Program-made: the position numbers and the translations under genes | Shown: positions 18,859 through 25,810 of the stretch, one piece after another | How the letters are laid out: every line of letters starts with the position of its first letter | Numbering within the stretch: the first letter of the stretch is position 1 | Notes under the pieces: generated by a model | The model's database searches: none | Told to the model about the DNA's origin: nothing | Seen by the model: only the letters and a program-made list of their open reading frames with translations | Source: CAIWHR01 sp963830485 | Lineage (GTDB): Bacteria; Pseudomonadota; Gammaproteobacteria; Burkholderiales; Casimicrobiaceae | Assembly (NCBI GenBank): GCA_963830485.1 | Contig: CAWHNE010000004.1 | Coordinates: 1-64,000 of the forward strand | Direction: 5' to 3' | DNA length: 64,000 nucleotides

Positions 18859-19533
18859 ATGCACGTTCCCGCGCTGATCGACTTCCTGGACGGCCTCGCG
18901 CGCAACAACAACCGGCCGTGGTTTGTCTGGAACAAGCCCGCCTACGATATCCTGCGACAGGAGTTCGAGGAGCTCGTGGCCGAGCTCGCCGTGCAGGTCG
19001 CCGGTTTCGATCGTGACCTGGGCCCCGTCGATGTGAAGAAGGCGATGTTCCGGATCTATCGCGACACCCGCTTCTCGAAGGACAAGACGCCCTACAAGAC
19101 GCACTTCAGCGCCGCGCTCGGCGATCGCTCGAAGCGCGGGCTCGCGCCGGGCTACTACTTCCACATCGATCACACCGGCACGCTGCTCGTCGGCGGCGGC
19201 ATCTACCGCCCTCACCCGCCGATCCTCCAGAAGATCCGCCGCCACATCGCGGCGCATCCGGAGGCGCTCACCCGCATGCTCCGCGACCGGCGGTTCAAGG
19301 CGGCCTACGGCGGGCTCGCCGACGAGGACGCGCTGTCGCGGCCCCCGAAGGGCTTCTCCGCCGACACGCCGCACATCGAAGCGATCAAGCAGCGGCATTT
19401 CTTCGGCATGGTCGAGGTCAACATCGCACGGCGCCCGCCGCGCGATCTCGCGCGGACGATCTCCGGACACTTCCGCGACCTCCTGCCGCTGATGACGTGG
19501 CTGCGCGTCGCGACGGGCGCGAAAAGACGATGA
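18859..19533 (+). CDS. DUF2461 (TIGR02453) family protein
   Basis: The protein has 224 residues. Typical features are an FLDGLARNNNRPWFVWNKPAYD start, KAMFRIYRDTRFSKDKTPYKTHFSAAL and GYYFHIDHTGTLLVGGGIYRP. The family is widespread with no proven activity. The ATG at 18859 starts at the family N-terminus, 38 bp after moaA. Its stop overlaps the fdhD ATG (ATGA), so it is coupled to FDH maturation genes. Whether this placement is functional or accidental is unknown. Confidence 0.9.
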   Translation: MHVPALIDFLDGLARNNNRPWFVWNKPAYDILRQEFEELVAELAVQVAGFDRDLGPVDVKKAMFRIYRDTRFSKDKTPYKTHFSAALGDRSKRGLAPGYYFHIDHTGTLLVGGGIYRPHPPILQKIRRHIAAHPEALTRMLRDRRFKAAYGGLADEDALSRPPKGFSADTPHIEAIKQRHFFGMVEVNIARRPPRDLARTISGHFRDLLPLMTWLRVATGAKRR

Positions 19534-20363
19534 ACGCTCCCGACGCCCCCTATCGGCCGATGCTGAGCGCTGCCGCCCGGCCGTCGACGTTCGCCGTGAA
19601 TGCGGTCGACGAGACGGGCGCGACGCGCGAGACCGCGATCGCCGGCGAGCATCCGCTCACGCTCTACATCGACAAGCAGGAGCTGCTGACGCTGATGACG
19701 CTGGGCGCCGCGCCCGAGGCACTCGCGATCGGCTACTTGCGCAACCAGCGGCTCATCGATCGCATCGACGACATCGTGTCGGTGCAGGTCGACTGGGATG
19801 TGAACGCCGTCGCCGTGACGACCCGGAGCGGGCTCGCCGACCTCGAGACGAAGACCGCGAAGCGCACGAAGACGTCCGGCTGCGGCCAGGGCACCGTGTT
19901 CGGCGACCTGATGGAGGAGATCGACGAGGTGCGGCTGCCGGCGGACGCGAAGCTCACGCAGGCAGCGCTCTTCGCCCTCCTCGACCGCGTGCGGCTGCAC
20001 GAGACGATCTACAAGCAGGCGGGCGCCGTGCACGGGTGCGCCCTCGCGCGCCACGACGCGACGAGCGCCGAGATCCTCATGTTCGTCGAGGATGTCGGCC
20101 GCCACAACGCGGTCGACGCGATCGCGGGGCAGATGTGGCTCGACCGGATCGAGGGCGGCGACAAGCTCTTCTACACGACGGGGCGGCTCACCTCCGAGAT
20201 GGTGATCAAGGCGGCGCAGATGCGCATTCCGTTTCTCGTGTCGCGCTCGGGCTTGACGCAGATGGGTCACGAGATCGCGCAGAAGGTCGGGATGACGATG
20301 ATCGGACGCGCGACCGGTCGGCATTTTCTGCTCTTCACCGGCGCCGAGCGATTCGTTCGGTAG
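19530..20363 (+). CDS. fdhD: Formate dehydrogenase accessory sulfurtransferase FdhD
   Basis: FdhD transfers sulfur from a cysteine desulfurase to the molybdenum cofactor, which is needed for FDH activity. The protein has 277 residues. Family motifs: the YLRNQRLI region, TSGCGQG, KQAGAVHGCALA and EDVGRHNAVDAIAG. The loop carries a single cysteine (Cys118 in SGCGQG), whereas the E. coli protein has a CxxC pair. The remaining motifs, including the TTGRLTSEMVIKAAQM nucleotide-binding part, are intact. The ATG overlaps the preceding stop. Confidence 0.97.
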   Translation: MNAPDAPYRPMLSAAARPSTFAVNAVDETGATRETAIAGEHPLTLYIDKQELLTLMTLGAAPEALAIGYLRNQRLIDRIDDIVSVQVDWDVNAVAVTTRSGLADLETKTAKRTKTSGCGQGTVFGDLMEEIDEVRLPADAKLTQAALFALLDRVRLHETIYKQAGAVHGCALARHDATSAEILMFVEDVGRHNAVDAIAGQMWLDRIEGGDKLFYTTGRLTSEMVIKAAQMRIPFLVSRSGLTQMGHEIAQKVGMTMIGRATGRHFLLFTGAERFVR

Positions 20364-20371
20364 CCAAAAGC

Positions 20372-20473
20372 GGGGACAGACCACGTTTTCCACGCAGCGC
20401 ATGTCGGATCAGACCACCATCTTCCACGGAAGCGTACTTCGATGAGTGCAATGGAAAAACGTGGTCTGTCCCC
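20372..20473. repeat. Inverted repeat spanning the fdhD-GFA gap and the GFA start
   Basis: The left arm GGGGACAGACCACGTTTTCC (20372-20391) is the reverse complement of the right arm at 20452-20473, apart from one extra T in the T run. The 59-base interior also contains a shorter echo, CAGACCACCATCTTCCACGG. The right arm lies inside the first codons of the next gene. It resembles REP-like elements associated with tyrosine transposases in betaproteobacteria, from memory; no transposase is nearby. Confidence 0.8.
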
Positions 20474-20862
20474 AACCGAAGCCCGCGGCCGCTGCCACTG
20501 CGGACGCGTCCGCTTCGTCGCGCGCTTTCCATCGCGCTTTGTCGCGCACTGCCACTGCGAAAGCTGCAGGCGCGCGCACGGCGCGGCCTTCGTCACTTGG
20601 GTCGGCTTCAGGACGCCACAGGTGACGGTCACCGCGGGCGCCGAGCTCATCGCCGCGCACGAGTCGTCCCCCGATACGTTCCGGAAATTCTGTCGCGTCT
20701 GCGGCACCAAGCTCTTCTTCGAAGGCGCGAAGTGGCCCGACGAGACGCACGTGCACGCTCGCCGCGTTCGACGACCCGGTCGACCGCGCGCCGCAGGGCC
20801 ACGCGTTCTACACCGAGCACGTCGGCTGGCTGCCCGCGCTCAAGGAACCGCCCGCGCAATGA
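20442..20862 (+). CDS. GFA-type (Mss4-fold) zinc protein, frameshifted as assembled
   Basis: The GFA/CENP-V fold is recognisable from zinc-ligand pairs CHCGRVRF, CHCESCRRAHGA and CRVCGTKLFF. Members are often called glutathione-dependent formaldehyde-activating enzymes, but activity is doubtful for most. The frame breaks near 20758 after DETHVH, where one extra base occurs. Read in the next frame it continues LAAFDDPVDRAPQGHAFYTEHVGWLPAL to a stop overlapping the mobA ATG. Corrected length is about 139 residues. The apparent ATG at 20442 lies within an inverted repeat, so the first ten residues are repeat-derived or the start is mis-set. Confidence 0.8.
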
Positions 20863-21446
20863 ACGCGCGCGCGACCGTCACAGGCATCGTGCTGGCGGGC
20901 GGCCAGGGTCGACGGATGGGCGGTGTCGACAAGGGATTGGTCGAGCTCGCCGGCCGGCCGATGGTCGCGCACGTGCTCGACCGCCTTCGCCCCCAGGTCG
21001 CGGACATCCTGATCAACGCGAACCAGAACTCGGAACGCTACGCCGCGCTCGGCCATCCCGTCGTGCCCGATGCGGTCGGCGGCTTCGCGGGGCCGCTCGC
21101 AGGGTTGCACGCGGGACTGACACACGCGACGCGCAAGTTCGCCGTCACCGTCCCGTGCGATTCGCCGTTCCTGCCGGGCGACCTGGTTGCGCGACTCAGC
21201 GCCGCGCTCGCAGCGCGGAGCGCACAGCTCGCCGTCGCGAAGACCTTCGATCAGCCGCATCCGGTGTTCTGCCTCGTTCGGCGCGACGTATTGCCGCATC
21301 TCGCCGCGTTCCTTGAAGCGGGCGGGCGCAAGATCGACGCGTGGTACGCCACGCTCGCGGTGGTCGAGGTTTCATTCGACGACGAAGCGGACGCGTTTCG
21401 CAATATCAACACGACCGACGAGCTCGCCGCGGCGACGCGCGCGTAG
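20859..21446 (+). CDS. mobA: Molybdenum cofactor guanylyltransferase
   Basis: MobA attaches GMP to molybdopterin to give the MGD cofactor required by FdhA. The protein has 195 residues. The nucleotidyltransferase loop is LAGGQGRRMGGVDKGLVELAGRPM. VTVPCDSPFLPGDLV holds the metal-binding Asp. The C-terminus includes FRNINTTDEL, typical of MobA. The ATG overlaps the corrected stop of the preceding gene by 4 bp. The operon context (moaA, fdhD, moeA) is exactly that of MGD synthesis. Confidence 0.95.
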   Translation: MNARATVTGIVLAGGQGRRMGGVDKGLVELAGRPMVAHVLDRLRPQVADILINANQNSERYAALGHPVVPDAVGGFAGPLAGLHAGLTHATRKFAVTVPCDSPFLPGDLVARLSAALAARSAQLAVAKTFDQPHPVFCLVRRDVLPHLAAFLEAGGRKIDAWYATLAVVEVSFDDEADAFRNINTTDELAAATRA

Positions 21447-21492
21447 GCACCCTCGGATTAGAATGGTGCGTCCGGCCATTCCGGTGACAACC

Positions 21493-22771
21493 ATGAACGC
21501 GCCCCAGACCCTTCGCGACGTGTCCTGCGCCGACGACTACGACCCGAACTCGATGCCGGTGGATCGTGCGCGCGCGCTGATCCGCAGCTTTCTCACGCCC
21601 GTGACGGCGACCGAGCGCGTCCACATCCGGCAGGCGCTCGATCGCGTGCTCGCCGTCGATGTCGTGTCGCCGCACGACGTTCCCGGCCACGACAACTCGG
21701 CCATGGATGGCTACGCGGTTCGCTTTGCCGATCTCGCGCGCGACGCCGAGACGATTCTCGTGCGCGTCGGCGAATCGTTCGCCGGCAAGCCATCCGCGGC
21801 GACCGTGGGCCCGGGGCAATGCGTGCGGATCTTCACCGGCGCCGTGATGCCGGCGGGCGCCGACACGGTCGATCTTGCAGGAACGCGTGCATGCGGAAGG
21901 CGAACGCGTGCGGGTCGCCGCCGGCGCCGTCGCGAAAGCGGGAATGAACCGGCGCTTCGCCGGCGAGGACCTGAAGCGCGGGCAGGTCGTGTTCGAGGCG
22001 GGGCAGCTCGTGCGCGCCGCGGAGCTTGGGATGCTGGCTTCGCTCGGCATCGGCGAGGTGACCGTCTATCGGAAGCTGCGCGTCGCCTATTTCTCGACCG
22101 GCGACGAACTGAAGGCAGTCGGCACGCCGCTCGCCGCGGGCGAGATCTACGACAGCAACCGCTACACGCTGCACGGGATGCTCGCGCGCCTGCATTGCGA
22201 CGCGATCGACATGGGTGTCGTGCCCGACGCGCCGGATGCGCTCGAGCGCGCGTTCGCGAGCGCCGCCGCGTGCGCGGACGTCGTCATCACGTCCGGCGGC
22301 GTCTCGGTCGGCGAGGCGGATTTCGTGAAGACGCTGCTCGACAAGCTGGGCGAGGTCGTGTTCTGGAAGATCGCGATGAAGCCCGGGCGCCCGCTTGCGT
22401 ACGGCCGGATCGGCGGCGCGCACTTCTTCGGCCTGCCCGGAAATCCGGTCGCCGTGATGGTGACGTTCTACGAGTTCGTGCAGGACGCGCTCAAGGTCCT
22501 GCAGGGGCGGCGCGCCTTTGCGCCGCTGCCGACCTTCAAGGTGACGCTCGCCGCGCCGATCCGGAAAGTTCCCGGACGCACCGAGTTCCAGCGCGGCATG
22601 CTCGCCTGCGACGGCGCCGGCGCGTGGACGGTGCGCACGACGGGCGATCAGGGCTCGGGCATCCTGTCGTCGATGTCGCGCGCGAATTGCTTCATCGTGC
22701 TGCCGGCCGCGACCGGCAACGTTGCGGCGGGTGAGACGGTCGACGTGCAGTTGCTCGAGGGGCTACTCTGA
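21493..22771 (+). CDS. moeA: Molybdopterin molybdenumtransferase (frameshifted as assembled)
   Basis: MoeA inserts molybdate into adenylylated molybdopterin. Two frames combine into about 425 residues. The first runs from MNAPQTLRDVS through GHDNSAMDGYAVR and FTGAVMPAGADTV. The second resumes at QERVHAEGERVRVAAGAV and carries YFSTGDELKAVG, GEIYDSNRYTLHGML, VITSGGVSVGEADFVKTLL, FWKIAMKPGRPLAYG and FFGLPGNPVAVMVTF. The break near 21872 is one extra base, probably an assembly indel. ATG 21493 is the likely start; an upstream in-frame ATG at 21463 is possible. It is the last gene of the cofactor operon. Confidence 0.92.
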
Positions 22772-22785
22772 ACGAGCGGGCGCGT

Positions 22786-22815
22786 TTGACAGCGGTTCCA
22801 CGCCGCCGATAGAAT
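22786..22815 (+). promoter_or_regulatory. Sigma70 promoter of the chromate operon
   Basis: TTGACA (22786-22791), an 18-base spacer, then TAGAAT (22810-22815), beginning 14 bases after the moeA stop. The roughly 90-base leader to the ATG at 22910 has AGGAGG seven bases before the start. Confidence 0.7.
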
Positions 22816-22909
22816 GGCCGCGGGGCTTTCGCAGACGCCCCGCCGCATCGCTGGCCCTGGCGCCATCCAAGCTCTGCTTCGTTGCTGCAGCCGCAGCAGG
22901 AGGCTTGGA

Positions 22910-23719
22910 ATGACGACCGACACGGCAATCTCCCCCCTCGAACTGAAGCGTCGCCTCGCGGTGTTTCCGCCGCCGGCGCTGCTCGACGTCAGGCGCGGCC
23001 CCGCGTTCGACGCCGACCCCGAGATCATCGCCGGCGCCGTGCGCCGCGCACCGGAGACCGTCGACGCCTGGGTCGGCACGCTCGAGCCGTGGCGGCCCGT
23101 GGTCGTCTACTGCGTCCACGGGCTCGAGGTCGGCACGGGGGTCGCGGCGACGTTGCGCGCCCGCGGCTTCGACGCGACCGCACTCGAAGGCGGGCTCGAG
23201 GGCTGGCGCGCCGCGGGCTTCGCTACCGTGCCGTGGACGCGCCCCACTCGCTGGGTCACGCGCGAGCGGCCGAAGATCGACCGCATCGCGTGTCCGTGGC
23301 TCGTCCGCCGCTTCATCGACCCCGCGGCGGAGTTCTTCTACGTCCCGGCCGCCGAGGTACGCGCCTACGCTGCCGCAAACGGGGCGACCGCGTACGACAT
23401 CGCGGACGTCGAATACGGCCACGCCGGGCCCGACTGCAGCTTCGATGCGTTCGTTCGCCTGCACGCGCTCTCCGATCCGGCGCTCGCGGAGCTCGCGCGA
23501 ATCGTCCGCGGTGCGGACACGTCGGCGCTGCACCTCGCGCCGCAGGCGTCCGGGCTGCTCGCGGTGTCGCGCGGCCTGTCCGCGCTGTTCGCCGACGACC
23601 ACACGATGCTGCGGTGGGGAATGCTCGTCTACGACGCGTTGTACGTCGCGTGCCGCGACGCGATTCACGCGGGCGCGAACGCTTCGGCCCCGGGCGCTCG
23701 CACCGCGATCAGCACATGA
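22910..23719 (+). CDS. Rhodanese-ChrB fusion, chromate-resistance associated
   Basis: The protein has 269 residues. The N-terminal half is a rhodanese domain with the active-site loop VVVYCVHGLEVG (Cys68). The C-terminal half matches the ChrB C-terminal domain (RPKIDRIACPWLVRRFIDPAAEFFYVP, IADVEYGHAGPDCSFDAFV). ChrB-type proteins accompany ChrA transporters and are implicated in chromate sensing or resistance. The strong AGGAGG fixes the start. Its stop overlaps the chrA ATG, so the two are translated together. What the rhodanese half adds is unknown; a sulfur- or thiol-based reduction step is speculation. Confidence 0.85.
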   Translation: MTTDTAISPLELKRRLAVFPPPALLDVRRGPAFDADPEIIAGAVRRAPETVDAWVGTLEPWRPVVVYCVHGLEVGTGVAATLRARGFDATALEGGLEGWRAAGFATVPWTRPTRWVTRERPKIDRIACPWLVRRFIDPAAEFFYVPAAEVRAYAAANGATAYDIADVEYGHAGPDCSFDAFVRLHALSDPALAELARIVRGADTSALHLAPQASGLLAVSRGLSALFADDHTMLRWGMLVYDALYVACRDAIHAGANASAPGARTAIST

Positions 23720-25119
23720 CGCCAGCGGCGAAAGCGCAAGCGCGCGGAGCATCCGTGAGCGGCGCGCCCGGCGGCCGGCCGGCGGCACCAACCGCCGCGG
23801 AGGCGTTCCGCTACTGGCTCAAGCTCGGCTTCATCTCGTTCGGCGGGCCCGCCGGCCAGATCGCGATCATGCATCGCGAGCTCGTCGACGAGATGCGGTG
23901 GATCTCCGAGCGGCGCTTTCTGCACGCGCTCAACTACTGCATGGTGCTCCCGGGTCCGGAGGCGCAGCAGCTCGCCACCTACATCGGCTGGCTCCTGCAT
24001 CGGACCTGGGGCGGTGTCGTGGCCGGCGCGCTGTTCGTGCTGCCCTCGCTCGTCATCCTGATCGCACTGTCGTGGCTCTACATGGCGTACGGCGACGTGC
24101 CCGCCGTCGCCGGCATCCTCTACGGGATCAAGCCCGCCGTGGTCGCCATCGTGCTGCACGCGGCGTGGCGGATCGGCTCGCGCGCGCTCAAGCGTCCCAC
24201 GCTCTGGGCGATCGCCGCGGCGGCATTCGTCGCGATCTTCGCCTTCCACGTGCCGTTCCCGGCGATCGTGCTCGCCGCGGGTGTGATCGGCCTCGTCGGC
24301 GGTCGCCTCGCGCCCGGCGAATTTGCCGTCGGCGGCGGCCATGACGCGAAAGGCTGCGCGCAGGCGCCGGCCGTGATCGACGACGACACGCCCACGCCGC
24401 CGCACGCGCGCTTTCGCGCGTCGCGGCTCGCGCTCGTCGTCGCGGTCTGCGTCGCCATCTGGCTTTTCGCGCTCGCGCTGGTCGTCGCGAGCTACGGCCC
24501 CGGGTCGCCGCTGCCGCGGATGGGCTGGTTCTTCACGAAGGCGGCCCTCCTCACGTTCGGCGGCGCGTATGCGGTGCTGCCCTACGTCTACCAGGGTGCG
24601 GTCGAGACCTACGCGTGGCTCACGCCGACGCAGATGATCGACGGACTCGCGCTGGGCGAGACCACGCCCGGCCCGCTCATCATGGTCGTCGCGTTCGTCG
24701 GTTTCGTCGGCGGCTGGACCAAGGCGGTCTTCGGCCCGGACTCGCTCGCGCTGGCCGGCATTGCCGGCGCGTGCGTCGCGACGTTCTTCACGTTCCTGCC
24801 GTCGTTCCTGTTCATCCTGGCCGGCGGACCGCTGGTCGAAACGACGCACGGACAGCTCAGGTTCACGGCGCCGCTGTCGGGGATCACCGCGGCCGTCGTC
24901 GGCGTGATCGTCAACCTGGCCGCGTTCTTCGCCTGGCACGTGTTCTGGCCCGACGGCTGGAATCCCGGCGCGCCACTTTCGGGGCTCGATCCGATTGCGC
25001 TCGTCATCGGCGTCGGAGCCGCCGCCGCGCTCTTCCGCTGGAAGGCGGGCGTGATTCCCGTCATCCTTCTCTGTGGCGCCGCCGGCCTCGCCGTGCGGCT
25101 GCTGACGACGGTTTCCTGA
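23716..25119 (+). CDS. chrA: Chromate transporter, bidomain type
   Basis: An inner-membrane efflux protein of the CHR superfamily. The protein has 467 residues and two homologous halves, each with the family signature: FRYWLKLGFISFGGPAGQIAIMHRELVDE with LPGPEAQQLATYIGW in the first, and FFTKAALLTFGGAYAVLPYVYQGAV with GLALGETTPGPLIMVVAFVGF in the second. About ten hydrophobic segments are visible, with a polar linker (about residues 210-235). Overlap with the ChrB-like gene and the shared promoter support a chromate-resistance unit, though some homologues move other anions. Confidence 0.93.
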   Translation: MTPAAKAQARGASVSGAPGGRPAAPTAAEAFRYWLKLGFISFGGPAGQIAIMHRELVDEMRWISERRFLHALNYCMVLPGPEAQQLATYIGWLLHRTWGGVVAGALFVLPSLVILIALSWLYMAYGDVPAVAGILYGIKPAVVAIVLHAAWRIGSRALKRPTLWAIAAAAFVAIFAFHVPFPAIVLAAGVIGLVGGRLAPGEFAVGGGHDAKGCAQAPAVIDDDTPTPPHARFRASRLALVVAVCVAIWLFALALVVASYGPGSPLPRMGWFFTKAALLTFGGAYAVLPYVYQGAVETYAWLTPTQMIDGLALGETTPGPLIMVVAFVGFVGGWTKAVFGPDSLALAGIAGACVATFFTFLPSFLFILAGGPLVETTHGQLRFTAPLSGITAAVVGVIVNLAAFFAWHVFWPDGWNPGAPLSGLDPIALVIGVGAAAALFRWKAGVIPVILLCGAAGLAVRLLTTVS

Positions 25120-25144
25120 CCCGACAACTCGATTTCCATTCGCC

Positions 25145-25801
25145 ATGTCCTCCCTCCGCCATCTGCTCGAACGAAATCGCGCGTGGGCCGCGCGGCTGCG
25201 CGTCCACCATCCCGACTTCTTCGTGGAGCTGGCTGAACAGCAGGCGCCGCGCTACCTCTGGATCGGCTGCGCGGACAGCCGCGTTCCGGCGACCGACATC
25301 ACGGACCTGGCGCCCGGCGAGCTCTTCGTCCACCGCAACGTCGCCAACGTCGTCGTCCACACCGACCTCAATTGCCTGTCGGTGCTGCAGTACGCAGTCG
25401 AGGCGCTCAAGGTGGAGCACGTGATCGTCGTCGGCCACTACGGCTGCGGCGGCGTCCGGGCCGCGTACGAGGGGAAGCCGCTCGGCCTGATCGACAACTG
25501 GCTGCGTCACGTCCAGGACGTTGCCGTGCGGCACGCGGTGCTGCTCGACGCGATCCCCGACGTCGGCGCGCGCGTCGATCGTCTCTGCGAGTTGAACGTC
25601 ATCGAGCAGGCGATGCACGTCGCGCGCACGACGATCGTGCAGGATGCGTGGCGGCGGAGCCAGCCGCTGACGCTGCACGCGTGGATCTACCGGCTGCAAG
25701 ACGGCCTGGTACGCGACCTCGGGCTCGAGGCCGACAGCCCGCGGTCGTTGGTCGAGCTCTATCCGCGCGCGATTGCCGCGCTCGGCGCCCCGGCGGGCTG
25801 A
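25145..25801 (+). CDS. can: Beta-class carbonic anhydrase
   Basis: It interconverts CO2 and bicarbonate. The protein has 218 residues. Zinc ligands are C42 (WIGCADSRVP, with D44 of the Asp-Arg dyad), H98 and C101 (VVGHYGCGG). The length and the FVHRNVANVVVHTDLNCLS segment match the E. coli Can type. It lies 25 bp after chrA on the same strand. A link to formate oxidation (which yields CO2) or to bicarbonate supply for carbamoyl phosphate is possible, but nothing in the sequence proves it. It ends convergently with relA. Confidence 0.95.
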   Translation: MSSLRHLLERNRAWAARLRVHHPDFFVELAEQQAPRYLWIGCADSRVPATDITDLAPGELFVHRNVANVVVHTDLNCLSVLQYAVEALKVEHVIVVGHYGCGGVRAAYEGKPLGLIDNWLRHVQDVAVRHAVLLDAIPDVGARVDRLCELNVIEQAMHVARTTIVQDAWRRSQPLTLHAWIYRLQDGLVRDLGLEADSPRSLVELYPRAIAALGAPAG

Positions 25802-25810
25802 CCGCCCGCT

